From Galbibacter sp048266365 (lineage in GTDB: Bacteria > Bacteroidota > Bacteroidia > Flavobacteriales > Flavobacteriaceae): a stretch of DNA of 64,000 bases. Both the position numbers and the translations under genes were made by a program. Location of the stretch: positions 62,001 to 126,000 of the forward strand of contig NZ_JBLWZP010000005.1 of assembly GCF_048266365.1 (NCBI RefSeq). The letters are read 5' to 3'. The notes beneath the pieces are model-generated. The model was not told where the DNA came from, searched no databases, and saw nothing but the letters and a program-made list of their open reading frames with translations. This document shows, piece by piece, positions 8,711-17,717 of the stretch (its first letter is position 1; every line of letters starts with the position of its first letter).

Positions 8711-9085
8711 GTGAAAACAAGATGGGTGCCCATAGCGTTTACTTTCTTATACATGCTTGCCATGCTAAGACCAGTAATGCCGGTATTCGACTATGTTATT
8801 AATCAGGATTATATCGCTGAATATTTATGTATAAATAAGGATAAACCTGAGATTCATTGTGATGGTAAATGCTACCTCATGGAAATGCTAGCTGAGCAAA
8901 ATCAACAGAAAAAACAAAACCTTCCAGCCATCGACCTCAGAGAATACCCAATTGGTTTTGTTCAAGTAGTCCATCTTTCACCACGCATAGATTCCTCACT
9001 TAACACTACAACCAACAACACTTATATAGAACAGTACAGTTTCTTATTTAACAACTCCCTCTTCCACCCTCCAAACAACTGTTAG
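8711..9085 (+). CDS. Small Cys-motif protein next to metal-uptake genes
   Basis: 124 residues, GTG start. An N-terminal hydrophobic segment (about 6-24) is followed by a conserved-looking stretch with three cysteines, C40-x9-C50-x3-C54 (YLCINKDKPEIHC then DGKCYLMEML). The rest is polar and Asn/Thr-rich. I do not recognise a characterised family, although small proteins with this CxNK...CxGKC pattern are familiar in Bacteroidota near TonB-receptor and PepSY genes. Downstream are a TonB receptor, a PepSY protein and a lipoprotein on the same strand. The three cysteines suggest metal binding or a disulfide at the outer face of the inner membrane; this is inference. Confidence 0.7.
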   Translation: MKTRWVPIAFTFLYMLAMLRPVMPVFDYVINQDYIAEYLCINKDKPEIHCDGKCYLMEMLAEQNQQKKQNLPAIDLREYPIGFVQVVHLSPRIDSSLNTTTNNTYIEQYSFLFNNSLFHPPNNC

Positions 9086-9273
9086 TACATCCACAGTTTT
9101 GTAAGAAGTCACCCATAAATTAATTGGATGTTATCTCTTATGAAGTACACTTGATTTTTAATTAAATCAGGTGAATAGAGACATGGGCTACCTCTTACCC
9201 CAAGCAATCTGTATAATTTTAAATATATGATCGATAAATTACGATTATAATATTTACATATTCAATTCAAATA

Positions 9274-11610
9274 ATGAAACACATAATAGTGCTTATTCTT
9301 TATTTTGGAATAAGCCTTCACACCAATGCCCAAACCACCTTTGTGGGAAGGGTAAATGATGAATATACGGCGCCCATAAGTGGTGTAAGTATACTATCCC
9401 GTATGGATCCATCTATTGGAACCGCCACGGACAATAATGGCGAATTCGCAATAAATCTTGAGCATGCTGAAGTTATCATAACAGCTGTAGGGTATCGGAG
9501 TGTAGTCATTAGTCTTCACCAAGGCTCAAATAGTATCACACTTGAGCAATCCTCACAACAGTTACAAGAAATAATTGTCTCTGCAAGTAGAGAAGCTCAA
9601 AAGCGTGCAGAAATTCCAGGAGCCATTTCCGTGATTACCGCAGCCCGTTTAGAGGAACTAAAGCCCTTTGGTATAGAACAAATAGTAAATCAAGCCTCCG
9701 GGGTGTTTATGTCAACCTCTGTAGCCTCAGGAAATGAACAACATATGATGTCTGTTCGATCACCCATATCGACAAAATCGTTGTTTTTATATCTTGAAGA
9801 CGGAATCCCGATTAGACCCACCGCTGTATTCAATCACAACGCCTTACTTGAAATGAACGACCTTTCTTTTCAAAGGGTCGAAGTTTTAAAAGGACCTGCA
9901 TCGAGTATTTATGGAAGTGAAGCTATTGGAGGTAGCTTTAATTTTATTACCAAACATCCCACAAGAGAGACCAGCGGGAGTCTAGGCTACCAAATAAATG
10001 ATCTTGGTTTTTCGAAATACACTTTTGAAGTTACAGATTATGCAAATAAAAAATTGGGATACTATCTTGGGAGTCAATATGCCCAAAGAAATAACGGGCC
10101 CATAGGACATAGCGATTATGAGAAATTCGCAACTACCTTTAAGACGATATATCACATCGATGCCTCCACGACTTGGATCAATACCATTGACCTGATCGAT
10201 TACCGTACTGACACCTCTGGTGAATTAACAGAATCCGATTATCAATCTGGAAATTACTTAAGTGATCAGAGCTTTTCAGAACGTGTGGCGAAGGCCTTTC
10301 GCTTAAAAAGCACACTAAACAAGTATTGGAATGATCAAAGTAAAACCACCTTCAATCTCGTACTAAGGGATAATCGAACAGATCAAATTCCATCCTATCG
10401 CATTCGACAATTCAGGGATAATGGTGTCCTTACAGGAAAAGGAGAAGGAGAGATTAACTCCAATCATTTTCAAAGTATTGTAGGGCTGGTTCAACACAAG
10501 ATAGATTTTAATATCGCAAAGGCTTCACTTATAGTAGGCTCAAGTATTGATTATTCTCCACAATCCTACCAAGCCCAGACCATCGCGGTAACGGTGGATA
10601 CCGAGACAGCCAATAACAATGCTTTCAAGCTTAATCATGGTGATTATCTATTGAACTACAAGGCTGGAATTCTAAATTATGCTGGATACGCTCAGCTTGA
10701 GTTTAATCCCATAACCCACCTTAAACTTACAGCAGCACTACGCTACGATGGTTTTAAATACAACTATGATAATCAAATTGACAGGCAAGCAGGAGCTGCA
10801 GATTCTACTAATAAGTACCATAATTTTTCACCGAAAATTGGTTTCAATTACAACTTTAACAGAAACTCCGGACTGTATGTAAATTATGCCAATGGGTTTT
10901 CTCCTCCTCAAACTTCCACGTTGTACAGAAATAAATACGTGGAAATTGATGGTCAAATCCTAGGGCTTAAACCTTCAAAATACAATAATTATGAAGTAGG
11001 TGGGTACTTCGCATCCAGCCGATGGAAATTGGATATTGCCTTATATGTTTTGGATGGTATAAACACCTTAGTCACGCTTAGAAATGAGCGCGATCAATAC
11101 TACAATTCAAATGCAGGCAAAACACGATCATATGGTGTAGAATATGGGATAACCTATAATCCAATTCCTGAATTAAGAATAAGCCACAGCGGTAGTTTTG
11201 CCAAGCATCGTTATATCGAATTTTACGATTCAGGAATAAATTATTCAGACACCAATATGGAGACCGCACCCAAATTATTGGGGATGACACAGATCACTTA
11301 CACCCCTAGCTACATACAGAATCTTGCATTGGGTATGGAATATGAAATGGTGGGCTCCTATAATAGCAGCTTAGAAAATCAGTACAAAATTCAAGACGGG
11401 AGTCTAAGTACCGCGACCTATGACGGTCATCATGTTTTTAACCTCACCGCTAGTTATAGCATTGGTAGTATCGAGCTTTGGATACATGGCTTAAATATTT
11501 TTGATCGTCTGTACGCCACCCGAGCTTCATTTAATGCCTATTCCAATGAGAACAACTATACCCCAGGTAGTCCTAGAGCCTTTCATCTAGGTGTACGTTA
11601 TAAATTTTAA
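9274..11610 (+). CDS. TonB-dependent outer-membrane receptor, probably for iron chelates
   Basis: 778 residues. Signal peptide (to about HTNAQ), a carboxypeptidase-regulatory-like domain (about 22-100, with TDNNGEFAINL), a plug (about 115-225, including KRAEIPGAISVITAARLEEL and the RVEVLKGPASSIYGSEAIGG motif), then a 22-strand-type barrel ending in aromatic YKF, the outer-membrane insertion signal. It resembles siderophore or heme receptors. The next gene, 9 nt away, encodes a PepSY membrane protein, a combination seen in iron-siderophore uptake loci. The exact ligand cannot be named from sequence. Confidence 0.92.
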   Translation: MKHIIVLILYFGISLHTNAQTTFVGRVNDEYTAPISGVSILSRMDPSIGTATDNNGEFAINLEHAEVIITAVGYRSVVISLHQGSNSITLEQSSQQLQEIIVSASREAQKRAEIPGAISVITAARLEELKPFGIEQIVNQASGVFMSTSVASGNEQHMMSVRSPISTKSLFLYLEDGIPIRPTAVFNHNALLEMNDLSFQRVEVLKGPASSIYGSEAIGGSFNFITKHPTRETSGSLGYQINDLGFSKYTFEVTDYANKKLGYYLGSQYAQRNNGPIGHSDYEKFATTFKTIYHIDASTTWINTIDLIDYRTDTSGELTESDYQSGNYLSDQSFSERVAKAFRLKSTLNKYWNDQSKTTFNLVLRDNRTDQIPSYRIRQFRDNGVLTGKGEGEINSNHFQSIVGLVQHKIDFNIAKASLIVGSSIDYSPQSYQAQTIAVTVDTETANNNAFKLNHGDYLLNYKAGILNYAGYAQLEFNPITHLKLTAALRYDGFKYNYDNQIDRQAGAADSTNKYHNFSPKIGFNYNFNRNSGLYVNYANGFSPPQTSTLYRNKYVEIDGQILGLKPSKYNNYEVGGYFASSRWKLDIALYVLDGINTLVTLRNERDQYYNSNAGKTRSYGVEYGITYNPIPELRISHSGSFAKHRYIEFYDSGINYSDTNMETAPKLLGMTQITYTPSYIQNLALGMEYEMVGSYNSSLENQYKIQDGSLSTATYDGHHVFNLTASYSIGSIELWIHGLNIFDRLYATRASFNAYSNENNYTPGSPRAFHLGVRYKF

Positions 11611-11619
11611 GATGCAAAA

Positions 11620-12870
11620 ATGAAACATAAAAAATTACATAAATGGATTTGGAAATGGCATTTCCTTTCAGGAATAATAGCCTTGCCGTTTATCCTATTA
11701 CTATCACTTACAGGGATTATATATTTATTCAAAGACACCTATGAACAAAAAGAAATTCAACACTATAGAGAAGTAGTAGTCACATCCTCGCCTTTGCCTT
11801 TTCAACGACAATGGGAAATTGCCAAAAACCAAACAAACGAACATCTCACATCCATGATTATTCCATCCGCCGCAAATCATGCAACGGTATTCGAATCAGG
11901 AAAGTTTGGTACCCATCAAAGTCTGTTCGTCGACCCTTATAAGGGAATGGTAACTGGATTGGTTATAGATCGAAATACAGACATGTACAACGTTCGAAAA
12001 CTGCATGGAGAACTTTTAATGGGTAGTTTTGGAACCAAAATCATTGAATTGATTGGGAGTTGGATGGTGGTTCTAATTATTACTGGGCTCTATGTCTGGT
12101 GGCCAGAGAACTCTTGGAAACTTAAGTCCTATTTTCTACCAAGAATTAGAAGTGGTAGAAGGACATTCTTTAGAGATACTCATGCCATTACAGGGTTTTG
12201 GTTATCCACACTATTTCTGATGATCCTTGCTGGAGGGCTCCCTTGGACCGATGTATTTGGATCAGGATTTAAGTGGGTACAAGAAAAGACCCATACGGGA
12301 TATCCAACCACATGGCATAATTACAGCCAAAGTGATTTTACCAAAAACACCGAGATGGTTCCCTTAGATTTCATTGTTGAGAAGGCTCAAGAGTTACAAC
12401 TTCCTGGAGCGGTAAGTATCACTTTTCCAAAGGATAAAAAAGGGGTGTTTAGCGTTCAAAACATCTATTACAAAGACCTCAATCAACAGAAAAAATACCA
12501 TTTAAACCCCTATAGCGGTGAACTAATAAAACAGCACGAATGGGCCGATGTGGGCGTACTCATGCGGGGGCGAATGTGGTTGATGGCCTTTCATCAAGGA
12601 CAATTTGGCCAATGGAACTGGATCCTTGTTCTCCTTACAGCCTTTCTGTTATTTATGATGAGCCTTTCTGCAATCATCTCCTATGTATTGAGAAAAAGAA
12701 AGAACAACTGGGGCGTACCAAAGGTGCCCAAGAATTATTCTCTTGGTATCGGCATGTTATTTATTATTGGATTTCTATGTGTCTTATTGCCTCTATTCGG
12801 CCTGAGTGTTATAATAATCGTTATTTTTGAACAATTGAAAAACAACTATAAATCGGTTACATTAATTTAA
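11620..12870 (+). CDS. PepSY-domain membrane protein (siderophore-reductase-like)
   Basis: 416 residues with four main membrane helices: about 17-37 (after a WIWKWHFLSGIIALP start), 140-160 (IIELIGSWMVVLIITGLYVWWP), 190-210 and 340-400. The HxxxG-containing N-terminus and the VWWP motif are typical of the PepSY-associated TM family. Some members reduce ferric siderophores in the inner membrane after uptake through a TonB receptor. It follows the TonB receptor by 9 nt and precedes a small lipoprotein by 5 nt, so the three form one operon. Reductase function is inferred from family and context. Confidence 0.88.
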   Translation: MKHKKLHKWIWKWHFLSGIIALPFILLLSLTGIIYLFKDTYEQKEIQHYREVVVTSSPLPFQRQWEIAKNQTNEHLTSMIIPSAANHATVFESGKFGTHQSLFVDPYKGMVTGLVIDRNTDMYNVRKLHGELLMGSFGTKIIELIGSWMVVLIITGLYVWWPENSWKLKSYFLPRIRSGRRTFFRDTHAITGFWLSTLFLMILAGGLPWTDVFGSGFKWVQEKTHTGYPTTWHNYSQSDFTKNTEMVPLDFIVEKAQELQLPGAVSITFPKDKKGVFSVQNIYYKDLNQQKKYHLNPYSGELIKQHEWADVGVLMRGRMWLMAFHQGQFGQWNWILVLLTAFLLFMMSLSAIISYVLRKRKNNWGVPKVPKNYSLGIGMLFIIGFLCVLLPLFGLSVIIIVIFEQLKNNYKSVTLI

Positions 12871-12875
12871 ACAAC

Positions 12876-13295
12876 ATGAGAAAATTTAGTTTACTATTAT
12901 TGATTTTAACCATCGGAATATCCTCTTGTAAAAATGGTGAAAAGAAGGCAGAAGGCCCTACTCAAATGCAAGAAGTTATGGCTGTTCACGATGAATTAAT
13001 GCCAAAAATGAGTAAGATATCGAGTCTTATGAGCGAACTCGAAACCAAAGTTGACAGTACGGAAGCGAGTGCGAAGTATCAAAATGCCATTAAAGATCTT
13101 GGAGATTCCCATAAAGCTATGATGGACTGGATGCAAGATTTTGGAGCTAAATTTGATGTAGATGAAATCCTAAGAGGAAAACCGCTTAACGATGAAAAGA
13201 AAAAACTTTTGATTCAAGAAGAACAAGAGGTTAAAGACCTTCAGAATCTAATAGAAACTAGCATTTCAAATGCGGAACAACTATTAGAAAAATAG
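12876..13295 (+). CDS. Small helical lipoprotein of the metal-uptake operon
   Basis: 139 residues. The signal sequence ends in a lipobox (GISSC, Cys at 18), so the protein should be lipid-anchored. The mature part is charged and almost entirely helical (EVMAVHDELMPKMSKISSLM and similar heptad-like segments), with several methionines in the first half. I do not recognise a function. Flavobacterial homologues are sometimes called viral A-type inclusion protein because of the coiled coil, which is uninformative. It is the last gene before a terminator, 5 nt after the PepSY gene. Confidence 0.7.
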   Translation: MRKFSLLLLILTIGISSCKNGEKKAEGPTQMQEVMAVHDELMPKMSKISSLMSELETKVDSTEASAKYQNAIKDLGDSHKAMMDWMQDFGAKFDVDEILRGKPLNDEKKKLLIQEEQEVKDLQNLIETSISNAEQLLEK

Positions 13296-13355
13296 ATTTG
13301 GCTTTCACTGTACCAATGCTAGTATTGGTAGAATTGAAATAATTAAAACTCAGTA

Positions 13356-13387
13356 AGGCCTTTTGGGTATCACCTAAGAGGCTTTTA
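13356..13387 (+). terminator. Intrinsic terminator of the TonB receptor-PepSY operon
   Basis: An 11-bp stem GCCTTTTGGGT / ACCTAAGAGGC, with G-U pairs and a 3-nt loop, is followed by TTTTA. It lies about 60 nt after the lipoprotein stop and between convergent genes. Confidence 0.65.
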
Positions 13388-13446
13388 TACGTCTTAAGAC
13401 AAACACTCCGATAGAAGCATTCTAATAATCAACGGTGATTAGGTCT

Positions 13447-14016
13447 TTAATTCGCTTCCTTCCAACTGAAGCTTTCCATAATTTTACGTATATCGTTTTC
13501 TAAATAAACTGCTGCTGGAAGTATGGAGTCATAATTTGGTTTCGCCTTGAAATACAATGAACCAGTCACGAAATGGCTTGTACTATCGGTCAGGTAAAAT
13601 TGAGAATTCGAAGCGGCATTTCCACTTATAGTATAAAACATTCCATACACACCTTCCCTAGGATTGACAAAAGGCTGTTCCGTAATGTTATCCGCTTTGG
13701 CTACATGCTCGTATGTTAGCTTTTGAGCATCATTTAACAATACATCTAAATCCTTATGCACCTTCTTATAAGTGATAAATATACTGGCATTCATCTGAGG
13801 GTACTCAATGACCATTGAACAGTCGTCCTTTAATTTAACCTCAGCTTCAGTATTGGTGTCAAAAACATATGGACATTGCTCTGAAAGACTCTTGTAATTC
13901 GCTTGAGGATAATCAAGCCTGAGTTCTCCTTGAGGTTTTGGAATAGGATCATCTCCACATGAAAACAGCAACGTTCCAAGGGTAACTAATACCAAAATAT
14001 TTCTTAAGACTCTCAA
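13447..14016 (-). CDS. gldD: Gliding motility lipoprotein GldD
   Basis: 189 residues with a lipoprotein signal (LLFSC, Cys near 20). The middle and end (KSLSEQCPYVFDTN, ITYKKVHKDLDVLLNDAQ, and a SFWKEAN end) match GldD of gliding Bacteroidota, a lipoprotein required for gliding and type IX secretion in Flavobacterium johnsoniae. Its start overlaps the end of gldE by 4 nt, the conserved gldE-gldD arrangement. Presence of the pair does not prove that this strain glides, since many non-gliding relatives retain them. Confidence 0.9.
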   Translation of the reverse strand: MRVLRNILVLVTLGTLLFSCGDDPIPKPQGELRLDYPQANYKSLSEQCPYVFDTNTEAEVKLKDDCSMVIEYPQMNASIFITYKKVHKDLDVLLNDAQKLTYEHVAKADNITEQPFVNPREGVYGMFYTISGNAASNSQFYLTDSTSHFVTGSLYFKAKPNYDSILPAAVYLENDIRKIMESFSWKEAN

Positions 14017-15332
14017 TCTATTGTTACTTTTATTTGTTTAATACGCTTGTTATCCAAAGCCTCTACTACAAAGCTGATATTATTAAATCTTATTTCTTCC
14101 CCTTTTTTGGGAAAGCTACCGGCAATCTCTAAAACAAATCCAGCTATGGTTTCTGACTCCCCTTTATTTTCTTCAAATTCTGTCTCATCTTCAAGGGCAA
14201 TTACCTTATAAAAATCCTTTAAAACGGTTTTGCCTTCAAAGACAAAATTCTTTTCGTCTAGTTTAGAGAAGACCAAATCTTCATCGTCGAATTCATCACT
14301 TATATCTCCGACAATTTCCTCAATGATATCCTCAAGTGTTACCACTCCAGAGGTCCCTCCATATTCATCAACCACAATGGCCAGGTGAATTTTCAAATCC
14401 TGGAATTCCTTCAACAAATCGTCAAGCTTCTTGTTTTCTGGAACAAAATATGCGTCTCGTTTTAAGGTAACCCAGTTAAAGTCGTACTTGTCGATATGAG
14501 GCAACAAATCTTTCACATACAGCACCCCTGTTACGGTGTCCATATTTTCTTTGTAAACTGGAATTCTGGAATAACCATTTTTAACGATTTGTTTGACCAC
14601 TTCTGTAAATTCCATATGCTCCCCCAAGGCAAACACATCAATTCTAGGCTGCATAACCTGTCTTGTGTCGGTATTTCCAAAGGATACAATACCGTGTAAG
14701 ATTTTTTGTTCCTCCTCTGTAGTATCTCCCTCAGTGGTGATTTCTAGAGCGTGTGATAGTTGATCCACCGTAATGTCAGATTTTGGCTTTCCTAAACGTT
14801 TGTGAAAATACAAGGTAATAGCCTGCATTGGCCTATTAATTGGCGAGAGTAATTTATCTAAAACATTAACAGGATTAGCCATTATATGAACAAATCGAAG
14901 ATTGTTTTTACTGGCATATAATTTCGGTAAAATTTCACCTAAGACCAATATTATAAAAGTCACGATGATAAGCTCCAAAATAAGGCGGACTTGAATGACA
15001 CCTAGGAACTCACTCTCAAAATCCGGGAATAGTTTATCCCCCATAGTAATAAACAGCAGCACAAAGCTCAAATTAAAAAACGTTTTGGCTACCATAAGGG
15101 TGGCCAACAATTTTTTAGGTTTTTGGATTAATTTCACAATGGTACTTCCCCGTCTAGTCTTGGATTCTAATTCATTTTGAATACTCGAAGAGGAGAGCGA
15201 AAAGAAAGCCGCCTCCGCACCTGAAATTAGTGCGGTAGAAATTAGTAAAACGATGAGTACTGCTAAATTTATGATTGTAACAGTATCCACTTCAAAAAAC
15301 AATGGAATAAAACTCGAGGGCTCTGGGTCCAA
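14013..15332 (-). CDS. gldE: Gliding motility-associated protein GldE (CNNM/CBS/CorC family)
   Basis: 439 residues. An N-terminal CNNM (DUF21) membrane domain (about 15-190, with ALISGAEAAFFSLSSSSI) is followed by a pair of CBS domains (about 205-335, GIVSFGNTDTRQVMQPRIDV and VVDEYGGTSGVVTLEDIIEE) and a CorC_HlyC C-terminal domain. The family includes Mg/Co efflux proteins. In Flavobacterium, gldE is a partner of gldD, and extra GldE can compensate for loss of GldB. Here it sits in the conserved order mutY-ssb-gldE-gldD, 25 nt after ssb. Confidence 0.92.
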   Translation of the reverse strand: MDPEPSSFIPLFFEVDTVTIINLAVLIVLLISTALISGAEAAFFSLSSSSIQNELESKTRRGSTIVKLIQKPKKLLATLMVAKTFFNLSFVLLFITMGDKLFPDFESEFLGVIQVRLILELIIVTFIILVLGEILPKLYASKNNLRFVHIMANPVNVLDKLLSPINRPMQAITLYFHKRLGKPKSDITVDQLSHALEITTEGDTTEEEQKILHGIVSFGNTDTRQVMQPRIDVFALGEHMEFTEVVKQIVKNGYSRIPVYKENMDTVTGVLYVKDLLPHIDKYDFNWVTLKRDAYFVPENKKLDDLLKEFQDLKIHLAIVVDEYGGTSGVVTLEDIIEEIVGDISDEFDDEDLVFSKLDEKNFVFEGKTVLKDFYKVIALEDETEFEENKGESETIAGFVLEIAGSFPKKGEEIRFNNISFVVEALDNKRIKQIKVTID

Positions 15333-15357
15333 TATATGTTATTTTAGTTGAATTTGA

Positions 15358-15864
15358 TTAAAATGGTATACCATCATCTTTATCCTGTTCTAAATCAGAA
15401 GATGACTGGGATTCCACCTGTTTTTTTTCTTGGACATTTTGCTGAGATCCAACAGGAGCGTTTTGAGCAGCGTCCTTATTAGATTGAACGTTTTGCTGGG
15501 TTGCAGTAGTGTCCATTTGATTTTCGCCTTTATTTGTTAAGAAAGTAAAATCGGTTACCTGAACTTCCGTAGAATATCTGGTGATTCCGTCCTCACCCTG
15601 CCATTGTCTGGTTTTTAGTCTTCCTTCCACATAGACCTTATCTCCTTTTGAGAGATACTTTTCACAAATCTCAGCGGCTTTGTTTCGAACTATAATATTA
15701 TGCCATTCAGTATTAGTCACACGCTCCCCGGATTGCCGGTTCGTATAGGTTTCATTAGTTGCTAGTGGGAATCGCCCAATGCATCCACCCCCTTCAAAAT
15801 ACGTCGTCTTCACATCGTCACCTAAGTGACCGATTAGCATTACTTTATTTAACGTTCCACTCAT
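15358..15864 (-). CDS. ssb: Single-stranded DNA-binding protein
   Basis: 168 residues. An N-terminal OB fold (1-110, MSGTLNKVMLIGHLGDDVKT, then TEWHNIIVRNKAAEICEKYL and GDKVYVEGRLKTRQW) is followed by a Gln/Asn/Ser-rich linker and the acidic tip DKDDGIPF that recruits partner proteins. It is a complete, typical SSB. It lies between mutY and gldE on the same strand. Confidence 0.97.
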   Translation of the reverse strand: MSGTLNKVMLIGHLGDDVKTTYFEGGGCIGRFPLATNETYTNRQSGERVTNTEWHNIIVRNKAAEICEKYLSKGDKVYVEGRLKTRQWQGEDGITRYSTEVQVTDFTFLTNKGENQMDTTATQQNVQSNKDAAQNAPVGSQQNVQEKKQVESQSSSDLEQDKDDGIPF

Positions 15865-15918
15865 TTGTTATTGTGTGTTTGATTTTAAACTTCTTTAAAT
15901 TTAAGAAAAATTCCAACT

Positions 15919-16977
15919 TTAAAAACCAAAATCTTTCACAAAGTTGGCAATTAATATTGGCACCGGATATTCCAGTATGTCTTTTCTCTCAATTCCATCA
16001 CGAATTGGCTCTTCCAATTCGACAATCCAAAATTGTGCATAAATATGTTGGTGCGACAATTTATGGACTCCCACTTTAGGATTGAACAAGCGAATATCGT
16101 AAGATTTACCTGAAATCAAGTTTAAAAAGTCTTCTTTTTTAGTAAGTTCCTCCTCGTTTAGGTTCTCTTTAGACTCAATTAGTGGAAACTGATAAAGATG
16201 TTGCCATATATCTTTTTTGGTTCGGGCTTCAAGTATGGTCTTGACCTCATCCAACAATACAATATAATTAAAGTACCGCTTTTTGATCTTAATATTCTTA
16301 AGCTTCACTGGCAATTCCTCAACTTTCTGTAACTGATAGGCTACACAATCTGATTGGAGACCGCAGGAAGCGCAAAGCGGGGCTTTGGGCTTGCATTGCA
16401 TCGCTCCAAACTCCATTACAGCCTGATTGTAATCTCCTGGATTGTTCAAATCCAAAACCCCTGCTGCTAATTCTTTAAAATATCGAATCCCTGCTGTCGA
16501 GTTGATAGGGATATCAACACCAAAAAATCGACTCAGTACTCGGTAAACATTGCCGTCAACCACGGCCACCGCTTCGCCATAGCAAATCGATGCAATTGCA
16601 CTAGCAGTGTATTCCCCGACGCCCTTCAGTTTTTTTAATTCACTACTGGTTTTTGGAAAAACCCCATTGTTTTGATAGGCAATTTCTTTGGCCGTATGGT
16701 GCAAATTTCTTGCCCGAGAATAATACCCTAGACCTTGCCAAAGTTTAAGCACCTGTTGCTCAGAAGCATTAGCAAGTTCAAAAACTGTTGGAAACGCCTC
16801 TATAAATCGAACGTAATACGGTAGTCCTTGACCAATTCTAGTTTGCTGTAAAATGATCTCGGACAACCAAATACAATAAGGATTTTTGGTCGATCTCCAT
16901 GGTAAATCTCTTTTATTGTGTTTGTACCAAAAGTTTACAACTTCCCTAAAATCAATTTCCTTAGCCCTAATTTTCAA
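15919..16977 (-). CDS. mutY: A/G-specific adenine DNA glycosylase
   Basis: 352 residues. The helix-hairpin-helix with its catalytic Asp (LKKLKGVGEYTASAIAS, then AVAVVDGNVYRVLSRFFG) and the [4Fe-4S] ligands C-x6-C-x2-C-x5-C (CKPKAPLCASCGLQSDC) are intact. The C-terminal NUDIX-like domain that recognises 8-oxoG follows (about 235-345). The enzyme removes adenine opposite 8-oxoguanine. It is the first gene of the mutY-ssb-gldE-gldD run and is divergent from the HU gene. Confidence 0.96.
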   Translation of the reverse strand: MKIRAKEIDFREVVNFWYKHNKRDLPWRSTKNPYCIWLSEIILQQTRIGQGLPYYVRFIEAFPTVFELANASEQQVLKLWQGLGYYSRARNLHHTAKEIAYQNNGVFPKTSSELKKLKGVGEYTASAIASICYGEAVAVVDGNVYRVLSRFFGVDIPINSTAGIRYFKELAAGVLDLNNPGDYNQAVMEFGAMQCKPKAPLCASCGLQSDCVAYQLQKVEELPVKLKNIKIKKRYFNYIVLLDEVKTILEARTKKDIWQHLYQFPLIESKENLNEEELTKKEDFLNLISGKSYDIRLFNPKVGVHKLSHQHIYAQFWIVELEEPIRDGIERKDILEYPVPILIANFVKDFGF

Positions 16978-17040
16978 TACGATTTCTTTATTTGGTTAAA
17001 TTTTAATTATTTACGCTTTATTTATTGGTTAATTAATTTA

Positions 17041-17048
17041 TATATTTG
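17041..17048 (+). promoter_or_regulatory. -7 promoter box for the HU gene
   Basis: TATATTTG matches TAnnTTTG exactly and lies 41 nt before the HU start. A TTG at the ideal 18-19 nt upstream is not obvious; the nearest, at 17025, leaves only 13 nt. Confidence 0.6.
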
Positions 17049-17089
17049 CAACCCCTAAATTGACAACACTGTAAAACAAATATATAAAA

Positions 17090-17380
17090 ATGACTAAAGC
17101 AGACATTGTAGCTAAGATTTCGGAAAAACTTGGCATGGAAAAAGGAGATGTTCAGGCAACTGTAGAATCTTTTATGGAAGAGGTTAAAAATTCATTGGAA
17201 GGCGGTGATAATGTTTACCTCAGAGGTTTTGGAAGTTTCATTATTAAAACTAGAGCTGAAAAGACTGGAAGAAATATTTCAAAAAACACAACGATTAAAA
17301 TTCCAGCTCATAATATCCCAGCTTTCAAACCCGCAAAAGTATTTGTTGAGGGTGTTAAAACTAGCGTAGAAGTAAAATAA
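17090..17380 (+). CDS. HU/IHF-family DNA-binding protein
   Basis: 96 residues, the usual length. It starts MTKADIVAKISEKLGMEKG and carries the beta-arm signature (GSFIIKTRAEKTGRNISKN, then IPAHNIPAFKPAKVF), with the Pro that intercalates into DNA. It packages and bends DNA. A 29-codon basic gene follows 25 nt downstream and probably shares its transcript. Confidence 0.96.
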   Translation: MTKADIVAKISEKLGMEKGDVQATVESFMEEVKNSLEGGDNVYLRGFGSFIIKTRAEKTGRNISKNTTIKIPAHNIPAFKPAKVFVEGVKTSVEVK

Positions 17381-17405
17381 AGTACTAACATAAAACATTA
17401 AGTAG

Positions 17406-17495
17406 ATGCCAAGTGGTAAAAAAAGAAAAAGACATAAGGTAGCAACACACAAGCGTAAAAAACGCAACAGAGCTAACCGACACAAGAAAAAGTAG
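17406..17495 (+). CDS. 29-residue, highly basic ribosomal-type protein
   Basis: A 29-codon gene from ATG 17406 to TAG 17495; it begins MPSGKKRKRHKVATHKRKK and continues with more Arg, Asn, His and Lys. More than half the residues are basic. The composition and the K-x-K-H-K-x4-HKRKK pattern recall the AURKAIP1/COX24 motif, found in the mitoribosomal protein mS38 and in the tiny actinobacterial ribosomal protein bS22. The same short gene is familiar between HU and ribonuclease G in Bacteroidota. A ribosome structure of Flavobacterium johnsoniae reported a new protein, bL38; whether this gene is that one I cannot say. Its last codons form the left arm of the terminator that follows. Confidence 0.75.
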   Translation: MPSGKKRKRHKVATHKRKKRNRANRHKKK

Positions 17496-17522
17496 TTAGA
17501 TTAACTACTTTTTCTATTTTTG
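17487..17522 (+). terminator. Terminator overlapping the end of the 29-codon gene
   Basis: A perfect 12-bp inverted repeat (AAAAAGTAGTTA / TAACTACTTTTT, loop GAT) runs across the TAG stop at 17493-17495 and is followed by a T-rich run. It closes the HU-small gene transcript. TATTTTTG at 17515-17522 could be the -7 box of the ribonuclease G gene. Confidence 0.75.
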
Positions 17523-17717
17523 AAAATGTATTCATAAGAATACAATCGTTCATTGAAATGAAATCCCCTTTTAAAAAGGAGGAATTTCACAGGGTTATCA
17601 AAAGAAAACCTGTAGTAAAAATCTATCGTATCTAAAAATGCGATATATTTATTGTTTAATCCATCGGTCAATTCCATGCATATATGACAAGGGTTGACGG
17701 ATAAAATTTCATTCAGA
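17523..17717 (+). promoter_or_regulatory. Structured leader of ribonuclease G
   Basis: The 195 nt before the GTG start contain two hairpins. One is the perfect TGTATTC-ATAA-GAATACA (17527-17544). The other is a longer bulged stem (17560-17588) whose right arm includes AGGAGG (17577-17582). No start codon follows the AGGAGG at a useful distance. RNase E/G genes are often controlled by cleavage of their own 5' leader, and this structured region would suit that; control is inferred. Confidence 0.45.
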
